This document shows positions 45,130 through 57,376 of a DNA stretch of 64,000 bases, piece after piece (positions within the stretch are counted from its first letter, which is position 1; every line of letters begins with the position of its first letter). The notes below the pieces were generated by a model. The model did not search any database. It saw only the letters and a program-made list of their open reading frames with translations, and was not told the origin of the DNA. Origin of the DNA: Lomentospora prolificans (lineage: Eukaryota; Ascomycota; Sordariomycetes; Microascales; Microascaceae); contig JARFXM010000006.1 in assembly GCA_029532625.1 (NCBI GenBank), forward strand, positions 2,666,001 to 2,730,000. Reading direction: 5' to 3'. The translations under genes and the position numbers were made by a program.

Positions 45130-46945
45130 CTATCGACCCCCGGCTCTTCTCGTCTCTGGCCAAGAAGAAACCGCCTCTTCAACCTCATCCATAAATGATC
45201 CTGCATTGTGTATCGTTGTACCGCCGAGTACAATCCGTACACCGGGAGTGACGGCGTTGATGCTTGCAACAGTCTTGGCCTCTTCATACGTAGCGCCTCC
45301 AATCATAAAAACCACGATATCTTGCGGTTTATCTCGAGTGGAGCCGCTACCTTCAAGGAAGGGGTACTGCTGTTCCCTTAGCCGGCCTTTTACGAGAGAC
45401 TGTAGCGTATTCTCGAGCACTGGTGTGTGCTGGGTATAGACATTTTCGACCCCTTTAAGCCCTTTGAACCGATCCCTAGCGCCAGAGAAAATGCCCGCCG
45501 TTTCAAATATGTCCGATATTCCAGTCTGCCCTTGAACTTGACTCAGCGAGGAGCGGTATGCAAGCACTTTAACCACGAGATCAGCTCTGAGTGGAGAGAC
45601 ATTCCCGGCAGCCACCAGTAAGTCGATCAACATAGGAAGTGCTTGGGAGGGATTTTTCTCATAGCGCAGCGCATAAAGAGCAACAAGGCAGACTTTCCTA
45701 TCCTCGGTGACTTTGGGTGACTGGATGAGTTTTTGGATTGTCTGCAAGAATCGCATGAGCCATGGACCTTTAGAAATTATACGAACACTGGTAGGTGTCA
45801 CTTACTTTCAGATCAGCGTTATGGTTGTCATTGCAAGCTAGGCTCTGCTCCAGCTCGCTGACTTCTAGTAGATTCTCGATGCCAACACGTCGACTGAGTT
45901 CAGAAACTAATGTGACATGTTTGCTCACATTTCCGGAAAGCTTACGGAATTCCGGATACTCTTCGATGAATCGTTTCATATCCGCGATCGACTCAATATT
46001 GGCGTTGTTTTTGGTTTTGGATTGATATTGTTCGACGTAGTCCTTGATATTACCACCTAAATCACCGAAATTCAAAAACATGTTCTTCTTGAAAAAGGGG
46101 TCCTGATCCTGGGATAACACTATCTCCTTCAGTTCTGGTCGGATATCAGGAACATCGCTCAAGTTCACTCGGCCGTTATCGATACCAAGAAGGTGGTGTA
46201 CCATGGCTTGGTATGTCCACTGGGTCAACAAGGGAGTGACTGGATCCTCTCGTCGGTCGAGAATTAAGAGTATGGGCGGAGTATCTACTGTACGAAAATC
46301 AAATAGTTGCTCCTCCTGCGCCATGTGGTGGCGGACTTCCGTAGCCAGCTTTTTCGCCATGCCGCTTGTCTTCGCGTATCTGATGAGCGGCTTCTTCTTC
46401 AGCGAGAGTAACGCCGCCAGGATTCCCTCGGCGCTCCTCTGCAGCGCATCCACGTTCCAGGTATCCGGGGTAGAGCCCCAGAGGCGGTGTTGAGGGGCTG
46501 AGTATCCTAAGGAAAAGAGGTCCGGGTTCACTACAATGTAGTCGGCAAAGTGTTCCTGGACGAGCTTGATGACTTCGTTGTCATCGGCCTCTGCAAGTCT
46601 CTCTAACGAGGACTTTTTAACGACGTTGGTGAAGTACAAGTAATACTCTCCATACCGTGGGTCGCGAAGCTCGTCAATTAGAAACTGTATGGATTCTGGA
46701 GAAGGGCGCACCAAGCAAAGGCATCTTAGGTGACGCATCTTCTCCCTGCTTGCGTTGTCGATCCGGTCGATCAAATAGACCTCATGATTCAGGAGAGCTG
46801 ATTGAGTAGTGGCTGTGGACACGATAGAGACGGTCTCCTTGTCCAAAAGTAAGATCTTCATTTTAGCGGATGAAGTTGTTGTAGGCGTCTCCCCGGTGGT
46901 GACGATTTTCGTCAGGTAGCCAGATACTGCCTGGGCGACATCCAT
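45130..46945 (-). CDS. vps45: Sec1/Munc18-family vacuolar sorting protein Vps45
   Basis: Sec1/Munc18 protein that binds the syntaxin Tlg2 or Pep12 and is needed for SNARE assembly in Golgi-to-endosome traffic. Two minus-strand exons, 46945-45806 and 45741-45130, give 583 aa, matching fungal Vps45. Characteristic blocks are MKILLLDKETVSIVSTATTQ, LRCLCLVRPSPESIQFLIDE, ILLILDRREDPVTPLLTQWT (the Sec1 hallmark DRREDPVTPLL) and DIVVFMIGGATYEEAKTV. It also has the Vps45-type ending with RIVLGGTTIHNAGSFMDEV. The 64-nt intron joins in phase 0. It starts at ATG 46945, where the conserved MDVAQAV begins. It is divergent from MMM1. Confidence 0.96.
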
Positions 46946-47896
46946 TTTGGCGGTGTTGAGATATACCCTCCTCTTCGGCAAGCGATATGAAAGGGAAAGT
47001 GAAACAGAGATGGCTAGGAGGGTCGGGTATAAGAGACAAGGAGAAACCAATCCTTCTTTGTGGTGATTATGAAAGGTTGCCGTCGAGGATGGGGTGCCAC
47101 GCAATCGGAAGGGAGAAGATGAGAGGTGGGATATGGCAGGTAAGCTCGGTTCCCGTCGGCGTTGATGTCAAATCACCCAAAATCGAGATCACGACCTAGC
47201 TATACCAGACACTTGACATTCTTAGTTTAGATGGTAACTTGAGCCCTGCGGACGCCTTGCGCCAGTTCCTCCGTTGATTTTGGCGAGTTTGATGCCGCCT
47301 CTGACCGGAAATTCGTTGGAGAGTTATGGGGGATGGACTTGACAGTTTGTTCAGGTATGAGGGGCGGCAGAGCTAGAACAGAGGTGTTAACATCAACTGA
47401 ATGTTCTAATATTGCACTTCCATAACGGATCAATGATGCTAAAGAGGGAGGGGCTGTCTGTTATCGGTTCAATGTTGTCCACTCCAGCCGCCAGGCCTGG
47501 GACAGCCACAATTGACTGTCTCGCGCACTATGACCACCGCGAGAATGTACTTGTGATTATCTAATGATGAAGCAACGTCAACCTCGCTCTAGGATATCCT
47601 TCCTGCCTTTCACAACCCATTTTGACTCACCCTCAAAAAGGGTCATAATCACGAGTCGCTATTTGTCATAGGCCGCGCCGCATCGCGGTACAGGGTGCAG
47701 CTATCCAATTTCGAAATTCTTGAGCTTCGTGCCGTCCCGGGGTAGGGCCTCTTGCTCCACTGCATCATCCTTCTCAATCCGCAATTGCGCTGATACCGCA
47801 GTTCGTCTGATATTTTGTAACAGCGATGCGCACTTACGCGGCACGCAATACAAACTTAATTTGTAAATCGATATAGCGGAAGCCCCCTTAGAGACA
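46946..47896. promoter_or_regulatory. Divergent promoter region of VPS45 and MMM1
   Basis: 951 bp between divergent start codons. No protein-like frame was seen. Confidence 0.5.
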
Positions 47897-49265
47897 ATGG
47901 CTACCGACACCTGCCCGGCGAGGTCGGAACCTACGTAGGTCGTTTCTTCTGCTTGAATCTTGTTCAGGCTCCCTCTACCTTCCATTACTGACCTCGATCC
48001 TAAGGTTGTCATTCACCCAAGGCCTCATCGTTGGCCAAATATCCGTTGTTCTAATCCTCGCCGCTTTCATCAAATTTTTCATATTTGGCGACCCCCCTTC
48101 AGCTGATGCAACAGCCTCACTGAGGGCGACGGAGCGACGTTCGAGAACACTGGCTCACAAGCGATCCTTATTAACCCTCCGGGCTTCTAATGCCGGTATG
48201 CGCCATGGCCAAAGCCAGGGGCAAGGCGCGACCCTCAAAAGGAGAAAGTCGACTGTACTTCGGACGTCTCCAACGTTAACGATGGGTTCTATCCTCAGTA
48301 AGACCTATTACAACGTGGAGAGCCATCAGCCCGAGAGTTTGGATTGGTTCAACGTCCTAGTCGCCCAAACGATAGCACAGTTTCGTAGCGATGCGCAGCA
48401 CGACGATGCCATCCTTAGCTCACTGACCAAAGCCCTCAACGGCACTTCTCGACCGAGCTTTCTGGACGAAATCAAAATAACAGAACTTAGCTTAGGGGAG
48501 GACTTCCCAATCTTCAGCAACTGTCGTGTTATACCCGTGGATGAGGATGGTCTCGATCTCGGGAATGGGCGCGCTCTGGATGCAAGTATGGCCGCAAGAG
48601 AGGGTGCCCGACTCCAGGCTAGGATGGACGTTGACCTTAGCGACGTCCTGACACTGGCTCTAGAGACCAAACTGCTCCTCAACTACCCGAAGAAGCTTTC
48701 GGCCGTCCTGCCGGTGGCATTGGCGGTTTCGGTAGTTCGCTTTAGTGGGACTCTCTCGATATCTTTCATTCCCGGGAACCCGGCACAATCCACCCCCGCT
48801 ACGATGACCTTCAATTTCTTGGACGACTATCGGCTGGACCTGTCTGTCCGCAGCTTGCTTGGTAGCCGGTCCAGGCTCCAGGATGTTCCGAAGATTGCCC
48901 AGCTTATTGAGGCCAGGCTACATAGATGGTTCGACGAACGATGTGTTGAGCCTCGCTTCCAAGAGATTGCGCTCCCTAGCCTTTGGCCGAGAAAGAAGAA
49001 TACGAGAGGCCCAGAAGACAGTCTGGGTGAAGCAGGAAGTACTTCGATTGGCAAAAGCCGAGGGCTAGATATAGCTCGTGATGCACAAGAGGCGCCCCCC
49101 TCAGCAGCGGGACATGATGTCGAACCAGAAGATAGGGAAAATCCGAAAGGGTCATTACGGTTGCGAAGGCGTCTTGGAGAGGAAGGGGAGTTCACGATGC
49201 CGGGTGCTCTACCCGGATACGACATCAGCTCGCAAGGGGCTTCTTCTTCAACAAGGAGAACATAA
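47897..49265 (+). CDS. mmm1: ERMES subunit Mmm1
   Basis: ER membrane subunit of the ER-mitochondria encounter structure, where SMP domains move phospholipids between membranes. Two exons, 47897-47934 and 48005-49265, give 432 aa. The tiny first exon encodes MATDTCPARSEP, and the spliced junction gives TLSFTQGLIVGQISVVL, the conserved Mmm1 start. The ATG-less frame of exon 2 alone would misplace the start. A single membrane helix (about 20-40) ends in FIKFFIFGD. The SMP domain (about 110-330) has ESLDWFNVLVAQTIAQFRSD, ARMDVDLSD and RSRLQDVPKIAQLIEARLHR. The tail is variable and acidic/basic, as usual. It is convergent with RCE1, only 137 nt away. Confidence 0.95.
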
Positions 49266-49402
49266 AACACTAGACAGAATGGTTTGGAATACAATGCTCA
49301 GCATATGGAGTGGCGAATTGGTTTATTATCGTACTATAGGGCTTAGTATGTGACTGGGTGTTCCTGGTTCCACTGCCTATGAGACAAGATATGAGCCGAA
49401 TG

Positions 49403-50520
49403 CTAACTCCAAACCACGGCTGTATTGCCACTCTCCGTCAGAGGCCACAATTGATGCCACCATGCAACGGAGCCAGCTACCAAGAGGAAATAGTACAATA
49501 TAGTCCATACCGGCGCCGACTGGCTGGAAGGAAACCAGTACGGCTGAACGTGGCCCCAGACACGGGGTAATCCCATAGAATTGCAAAACGCATGTACAAC
49601 AATAATAGAGAGGAGGCTTCCTGTCCTGAGGAATAGAAAGGTTGCATAGGCCCCGAATAAAGTGGTATAAGTGAGTTGCAGGAGTGATCTGGCAACGGCT
49701 GCCAAGATTGGGACATGTGGATGAGTTAGGCGAAATTCATAAAAGTGGTGAATGTGTGCAAGCCCAAAGATTATCGGCGTTACGAATATTATTTTGCCCA
49801 ACGACATTCCGGACATGACGAGGAGAGGAACAGCGGCGGACCGGAAGATGACCTCCTCGGTTACTGGACCCTATTTGGTCGTAAGTAAGAATGCTTCCGT
49901 CCTGAGCAGCACGTAAACCACAGATCTAAGGGGGCGGGAATAGCACTAGGGCTGTAGTTTAGGCGGGACTTACCGCGACAATGTTCCTCCACATTGTCCA
50001 CTCATACCATAGGCCTTTCAAGGGTGCAAGACGGATAAGATCTTCCCAAAGGCCATCGATGAGGAGAGTCTCGTAAAGTGGTCCGGCAAATAGAAGCGCT
50101 ACTAGAACAAGGCATCGAAAGGACTCTGACAGGCCAATGGGCCAGATCCCCATGGCCTGGAGGGCTTCGGTGAGGCCCCCATCAAATTGCTTCGAGAGTA
50201 AAATTAGAGTAAAGGTTGAACAGAGGGCTGTTGAAATAGTGACGGCTTTTATGCGCGCTTGGATTACGTCGGGAGAGTCTCTTGATAGAGCCGCCGAGAG
50301 CCTCGCAGATTTCAAGGCATACAATGGAAGGACATACACCAGGGTATACAGTAGCTCCGAGTAGCGAAAGTGTTAGTATGGACGAGACTCGAGACAAACG
50401 AGTGTGAGGGGGGTTCTCGATTGGAGGGGGCCTAGGTACCAGCAAAGACGTGGAGGCAACGAGGCTAAGAGATGCCGACGAATGAGCTCCCTCGTGGGAG
50501 TCGCCGATAGGACTGGACAT
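49403..50520 (-). CDS. rce1: CAAX prenyl protease 2 (Rce1)
   Basis: ER membrane protease that removes the last three residues of prenylated CAAX proteins such as Ras and a-factor. Three minus-strand exons (50520-50440, 50354-49974, 49870-49403) give 309 aa. The catalytic pair is in GPVTEEVIFRSAAVP (E159, E160), with the His motif GLAHIHHFYEF and the later VVHAFCNSMGLP, all in hydrophobic surroundings. Reading exon 1 through as one frame makes the gene look frameshifted near 50340. An 85-nt intron with donor GTACCT, a CTAAC branch and acceptor CGGAG removes the problem and restores a first membrane helix. No defect remains. Confidence 0.88.
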
Positions 50521-53500
50521 TGGAATAGTAATGTCGAGGTAGGGGCTAGATTGCGCGGTGCTATGTGCTTGTCATGGGGTAGCAGACTAGGTAGATATCA
50601 TGGATGCGTCTGTATGGAGAATCGGGCCCTCAAAAGCTTGCGAAGAGTATCCCTGATCAATCACGGAGACGGAGAAGGGGCGCTCGTCGTCGACGGTTAA
50701 TAGCGGGTCTCCTCCTCTTCCTGAGCGCCGGTTTTGGAGTAATAATAGATTCTTCCTTAAGGAGCTCATCCAAGGCAACAATTAATCCGGAATAGGAAAG
50801 CGATGGAATGTCGGGAGCACTTTCTAAGCGCACAGCAGGCAAACATCCTCACCCTCTCGGCCCCAATTCCGGCTCTTTACTTCGTAGGAAATTCGGGTCT
50901 GAAGCTCGAGTCCAAGGATCGGTGGCTGACTCAGCAACGAGTGAAGGAAAAGAGTCAACGCCTCCGTCCTTGTGAGGGAGGCATTGTGCCTCGCTTGGCG
51001 AACTCAACACACAGTGAATCCTCTATTCGGGATGAAAATACTTTCCGGTTTAGCTTGATTACATTTTGTTTCTCTTTTCTTCACCTTTCTTCCCCTTTTT
51101 TCTTCATATTGATTACATCTTGTGGGCCCGCTAGCAGAGTGAAGTCCACTGAAGGTCCCATTCAGGTGGCATTCGTTGCGTGAGCTAAATGGAGCTCTGT
51201 GGGACGCGACAAGAACGCGAAAAAAAAAAGTAGGCCAGACCTTGTTCACTTTGTACCAAGGATGAATTCTAGTTTGAGGGGGTACATGGCTGGTACCGAC
51301 GTATTTTTGGACCCTTGTGGCCACTAAAAGGGGCTAGTGTGGCTCTGCTTGCAGCGCCGACTGAGATCGTCTCAGCCAGTCAGGGGGCTCATCATCAACT
51401 GAGGTTGAAACTGCTATGGGCTTGGTATTATTTGCCAAACTTCAACATCGCCAGCGAAAGACGGTTAAAAAAAAATCTGAAAGCTGAGGATTGAGAGTCA
51501 GCGTCTCCAAATGCGACCAGTCGGAGCGGCGATTCGGTTGATGGACAAGTTATGACGGTAATTAGCGGGCTAAGGCTTTGTTTATTGAGAGAAGACTTGT
51601 CTATACTGCGTACATCCATCCTTGGACGGTTCTGCTATGTCACTGGATCTAACGTTTGCAGTACCGTTACAGCCAGGCGACCTTGATGCAGGATCGTACA
51701 GGTTTAGATTACCAGCACCTGGCGGCGAGGACCTGGGAGAGCAATAGGGGGGACCCAATGATCGTACAATGTATTAATCCTCCATGTTCTTTCCAGCCAC
51801 CGGCAGATGGAAAGGAGGGACATAGGAGTAATGAGGGCTTAACGAAATTATTTTTGGCCATGAAGCCTATCAGGACACGGGATTGGATACTGGTGGCGAA
51901 GGGTCCTGCACGTACAAACCGAACATTGTATGCATTGAACTTGTTAAAACTCTCAGAACAACGGACAGTATGACATGCTGGATACCAAGGGGATTCGAAG
52001 TACTGAACAGCACAACAGTATCAATTGAAAGCAGACGAAGGCGCTTGCGAAGTAACATGAGAAGGAGTACAGCCCCATTAGAAATGAAAGCCACCTGGCA
52101 CACATTCCTTGATACCAATATGCTGGTTCTTCGCTTTCGTGGTGCTTCTCGAGAAGTAATTGGAGAGGCGAACCCGCTCATAAAACATGACCGGCCCCTC
52201 TTGTTCTCGATTGGCGCTTGATCTATACACGGCCGTGATGCCCGCATTCTAGCCGATGAGACCAGGCGAAAGGCACATCTGTACTTGGTACAAGCCGTTC
52301 CACATTCAGTTCAACTCGGCGGGGGTCGGTGATCTCCAAGATGACTGCAAGGGAAACAGGCCATAGAGATCACGACAGGTGGCCGATGGTTGTTTTGGGC
52401 CAGCGTTCCTGCAGCCAGGACAGACTAGGACGCGCGAGCTGTGGATTCTCAATTTCCTGATGCACGTTTCCCCTAGTCGCCGCAGGCGCAGGCGCGAGTC
52501 CGGATGCAGCGATCAGTTCGTACTACTTCGTAGTTTACTTGTAGAACAAAGAGTCACTGTTCTTCAAGCAGACTTTTTTCCTGGCGGTTTCCATGGTGAA
52601 CGGCCGGGGCCGAACAATGAAAATCCATACGTGGCATTGGAAGCGATGGAGATCGCGGGCGTACCCAGACAGATGATAGCCATGTTTTGGGTCCGGGTGC
52701 GACATCAAATGGATTGCTGGTTTCTGACGTATTAGTTATGAACCTCTTCAGTTTTGGGACTCCAAGACACAAATATCCTGGACCTCGATGGTGGGCCTGG
52801 CCTCGTTCTGTTCTTCCAATCCACATGCCCGCCTCGAGCTAGTCCAGCCAGGCTTCGCATCCCAAAAAGCGTTTAATGGGCCCATCGATAGGGGATTTAC
52901 CTCGTTGACTTCATCCTTGCCAGCCACCCCAGCCGCGCAAACCTTGCTCCTTGGCCACACCCCCACAGACCCGACCACACAAACATGGCCTATTTCTCCA
53001 AGGAGACCTTGTTGTACCTATCGGGATGGAGAGCTGATGTTGCAACATCAAATGGTGGCCGGCTTGTTAGTTCCTCGTACAAGTAGTATTTTGTTTGTAT
53101 TACCGTCCATCCCAGTCGTAATACCATTACCCCAGAGCACGCGAGGCCATCGAAACTACATTGAACCTAGGTCCTCGAATGCTTGGGCCAGGAGTTGGCA
53201 GATCTCATTTACCAGTACCTGGAGCTAGTCTCAACTTGTACTTGTCGGGACGCGGGTGTGCCACCCAAAGTTATCACTTCCACGCGCACCGCCTTGTCGC
53301 TCGCTTCACTCCGAGATTTCTGAAAGGGGCATTTTCCATGCTCCCCCCCACGGTTTACCGCAACATCTTCGCCCTCTTTTATACCTTGTCCCTGGCCATC
53401 ACTCTCACGAACCTCCGGCTCCCCTCTTCTCTTTCTCCTCCGTAAATTAAGCATCATGGATTAGGAACTCGGCCCCCGCTGAAAGTGGCATCCCGAACAC

Positions 53501-54072
53501 TACACCTTGGCCTTCCTCGCCCAAGCTTAAATCCTTTTTACCCACTCAGGCTCCTCGGATCATTTGCCTGGACTCATTCGACTCTCGCTTCGACAGTTGG
53601 CTTCTCAAATCTGGGCTCTTGAGACACACTGCTCATGGCACCAATACTCATTCGATAAACCACTATGACCTCGGTGCAATTGCTCGACGGGCTTCCATTT
53701 TTGCTACGCCTCTACCGGTAGACCACGCAGAACCAAGTCTTGTCGTGACGACTATCGCCGCACGCGTCCGCTCTCTTTCTTTTTCCTTCGTCGTCCTCTT
53801 CTTCGTCACGCTCGCTTCTGCTCACTTTTGCTCTCTACAACAACCATTCGCCGTCACGATATATTACGCATCGCCTCCCCTAACGTAGCCAGCCCGTTCC
53901 ACCATGAGTTTCGAGACTCCAACTGCCTTGCGTCCGTAGCCCTAACTAGCGGAATGGCCTGTATGCCCCACTCGCCGACGTCACATCACCAAAAAGTCAA
54001 CAAGTGTTTTCTGCTGCCTCCTGATCACAGTGTGTCTTCACCAGGGCCTCCTGGGGCTGGAACTTGCGGAGT
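50521..54072. promoter_or_regulatory. Large divergent upstream region of RCE1 and the serine-rich gene
   Basis: About 3.55 kb without a supported gene. Frames up to 146 codons (for example 52788-53228) have no recognisable motifs. CT-rich DNA from 53340 to 53900 probably contains the promoter and leader of the serine-rich gene. Confidence 0.4.
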
Positions 54073-56791
54073 ATGGCGACTCCCCGTCCCAGCTCCCAGC
54101 GGAAGCCTCTTAATGAGAGATCTCAGTCCCAGAACAACACTCTAGCTATCCGTGTGGTTCCTTACTCTCCGCCAAGGCCGGACGATGGGAGTCCTTCCAC
54201 AGCCCCGCTTCCCTCTTCTCGGAGTACTCGCCGCCTATCCTCGAATGTTACGGAGGCCGATTTACTGGCGAAATCAGCTTCCGCTCCAAAAAGAGAGATT
54301 TCCGCCTCTCTCAGGCTAGGATCGTCCCTGTCGTCTAATTCTTCGCTTCGAGGATCTCTAGCTACAAACCCCAGGGCGCCTGACGTTTCAGATTCGCTCC
54401 CCCCTCCAGCCTCTGCCCCTTCTAGTCGCGTTACGGCTGATATCCCTGCTATTAATGCGCCCACATATTCCTCTCATATCCGCCATCGTAATGCGCCAGC
54501 CCACCAGCATGAAAGCGAACCCGCCACATCATCTTCCCTTCCGAGAAGACGAAATCTCATCACTATCCATTCGGACAAAACCTTTTCATTAATTCCTCAA
54601 CCACCCGAACGCGATCTAAGGTCCCCTCCATTGTCCTTCTCGACCAACTCGGTAGCCTCTGATCCCTTCACTGATGACCATCCGCCGAGCTCGCCCTTGA
54701 CCACATTGCCCGAGGACGATCGAAGCATCTCGCCCTGCACCCTAGCTTCCTCCCCGACGCCTACTGTTACGCCTAATTGGAGACGCGCGCGGCTCTCCGA
54801 CGATCCGTCGCCCACCACCTCGTCACCCTGGAACTACCGCATGGTAGGTGGCCTGCGTAAGGTACCGAAAACACCCAACCTAAAACGGGATTCGCACGCT
54901 GCCTCGCCTACTTCACCTAGTATTTCTCTGGCTGACTTATCTGACGTCCCAACCTCTCCAACCGCCCACCCTCCCGCTCCGGGATCTTCCTCGGAATCGT
55001 TAAAATCAACGTCCGCCGCCTCTGAAACAACAAACTACGAAGTCTATCCGTCGAGTCCTCCGTACTCCTACTCACAATTGAGTCCTGCGGCTTCATTAGA
55101 TGAGACGAATTACCAGATACTGAGCCAGTCCTCCTCGCCATCATCGTCGCTGTACCAGGAACCTCCCCCCTCGTCGGGCAGCGACGAAAACTACGTTGTA
55201 CATGCTCAATCCTCACCTGCATCGTCTTCTGTGGTTACTGTAAAGAAAGGCGCTATACGCCAGGAGTATTCCCAGGAGAGCCTAGTCGTGCCTCCCTTAC
55301 AGCCTCGCAGAAAGCATTCGGCAGAAAGACTAGGCTATTACAGATCGATATCTCGCGAGTCACTCCGGCGCGCCGCGTCCATCAAGTCGATCTCTAGCGT
55401 TCTGAGCCAAGAAGCTACCCATTCTGTTCTCCTCTCATCTCCTGCCGCGGTGTATCTTCAAGGGGGCCCGCAGGCTTTCTCGAGTGTCATACAAGATACC
55501 CGCAATCCTGGAGGAGCTACAGGCTCGTCTGGCTCTTCACGCCTACCCATGATTGCGCACCCGCATCAATGGAGCTCCCAATTGTCGACCGTCGCATCGG
55601 AAAGCGAAGGCGAAAGTGAACATGGCTCTCGTGCCGTATCGGCAATGTCACACCATGCACGAAGGAGCGGAGGTTACGTGAGCAATCACAGCCGAAACAT
55701 GCTTAGCATCTCGTCTTCCATTGATGAAAGATCCGTCTCGCATTCCCGCTCTCCGAGCGATTCCCTTGACCGACCTGCGCCGTCTTATAGTCGCTACGGC
55801 ACCCGTGATGCGCACCAGGTTAGAGATCAAGACGAACACGGCGACGGGCTGACTGAGCTTCATGCTCTCCACCAGCGTCCTTCGCGTACGCGCCTCTCTG
55901 GTCTATTTTCAGGCATATCGTCCGACAGGAACCTCACATCATCCTCCAGCTCGCTAGCGGGTAGTTTTATCACTTCATCACTTCCTACATGGGCGAGGTA
56001 AGCGCGCAAATGTTTCGGCCATCCACGCTCGTCTTGCTAACAGAGCGGAAACCTAGACTATACTATGGTAGTGGCGAACGGCGTTTCCTTGCTCCTTCAT
56101 CGGAATCTATGTTTTCCGAATATAGCGAGAGTCGCCCCCCGAGCTCGTTCAGGAGCGGGTCGCCTACCGCCGAACACTTCCCTGCGCATATATATAATCA
56201 CCGTCGCCGCCCTCGGGAGGCGGAGCGCAATGCTCAAGATCAAGGGGCCGGGTCATCAGAACCGGAGTTTGCGTACCAGTCCAGCAGACCCTTGCGGAAA
56301 CAGACCTCTAGCATCTGGTCGCCTCATCTCCGCCACGACCAGCGCGCCAGCCGCTATAGCATGTGGGAACCTCCGTCGGTGAGCTGGCGCGCTGAGGGAG
56401 GTGTCTTGGGCGGCCGAGAAATCCAAGTCATCCTATTCATTGTGGGCTTTGTGTTCCCGTTCGGTAAGTCATTGTCCCGGCCTGCTCCTTGGAGAAACAC
56501 GGACTTTCTGACTAACGCTTTGCCTCGCAAATTATAGCTTGGATGGCAGGTGCATGTCTTCCGTTGCCGCGCAACCCCCAGCAGCAGATGGAGGAGGGAA
56601 ACGCCAGCACCAGCCAACTCGATGTACGGTCCGCTTTGCCACGGCGAGCTCATTCGTTCGAGGAAGCCCAGTACGAGGGCGCTCTCTGGTGGCGCCGGCT
56701 CAACCGCTACATGTCCATCGTCGGGCTCCTCGTTATCTCAGCCGTTATCGTCTTGACGGTGTTAGGTGTCCGACAGCGCTGGGGCTCCTGA
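54073..56791 (+). CDS. Large serine-rich protein with C-terminal membrane segments, function unknown
   Basis: Three exons (54073-55997, 56057-56463, 56538-56791) give 861 aa. Roughly the first 760 residues are disordered, rich in Ser, Pro and Thr, with many basic-Ser motifs (for example RRLSSNV, RKHSAERLGYYRSISRESLR) that look like kinase sites. The C-terminal part is ordered: EIQVILFIVGFVFPFAWMAG, then HSFEEAQYEGALWWRRLNRY and a last helix MSIVGLLVISAVIVLTVLGV. I know similar 'serine-rich protein' entries from Pezizomycotina but no experimental function. The topology suggests a membrane-anchored protein with a long cytosolic tail. ATG 54073 is the first in frame. The first intron uses acceptor ACCTAG at 56055-56056, because earlier AGs break the frame. 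Confidence 0.8.
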
Positions 56792-57376
56792 ATCTAATGA
56801 TAACAGCTCGTTGAATCCATAACACCCAGGGTCGGTTCCTCGTCTATATGCGCCGCAAGCGGCGCTTCACATTTCTACATCTCAGCCTTCCCTTACAATT
56901 GCTTTCGCCCAACGCTACTGCGGCGCTTGCCGTCACTCCACTTCCTCTTCTCATACTTTATTCCTACAGCAAGGGACTGCCCGATAGTCCTAGCACCTAC
57001 CCAATTTCCTTAGCAGATTGAGCCACAGCTACGATACGCGCCAGATTTCTTTTGTTCTTCTTAAGACTGAGCTCAATTGTGGTTTCCAACAACCGCAAGG
57101 CGTCTAATGATAGCATCGTACGTCATGTAAACTTAGAGATAGAGACGCCTACGACTTTAACGACTAGCTTACGGCTTCCAATGTATAATTGAGAATGGTT
57201 ATAATAATGAATATGAATCAATCCAGCCTTATATTGTCGATGCATTAGTAGCCATCGTTTTGCGACTTAAGATTAGCTATCCCCATTACGCCACGTAGGT
57301 CCTCCCTAAGTATCAGAGGCCATTGTTTATGTATCATCCAATGTTCAGGTATGGGCTAACTCTGAACGATACGGAT
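56792..57376. other. Intergenic region between convergent serine-rich gene and ALE1
   Basis: About 585 nt, AT-rich toward the right; two 3' untranslated regions are expected. No gene was seen. Confidence 0.45.

Noticed and set aside
48006..49265. MMM1 as a single-exon frame starting at 48006
   Set aside because: The codon at 48006 is TTG. A 38-nt upstream exon (47897-47934) with canonical splice sites gives the conserved Mmm1 N-terminus.
50182..50520. A 112-codon minus-strand frame reading as a separate protein or as an RCE1 frameshift
   Set aside because: It is exon 1 of RCE1 read through its intron; splicing restores the family sequence.
52788..53228. A 146-codon plus-strand frame between RCE1 and the serine-rich gene
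   Set aside because: No motif or neighbouring exons; coding character is weak.
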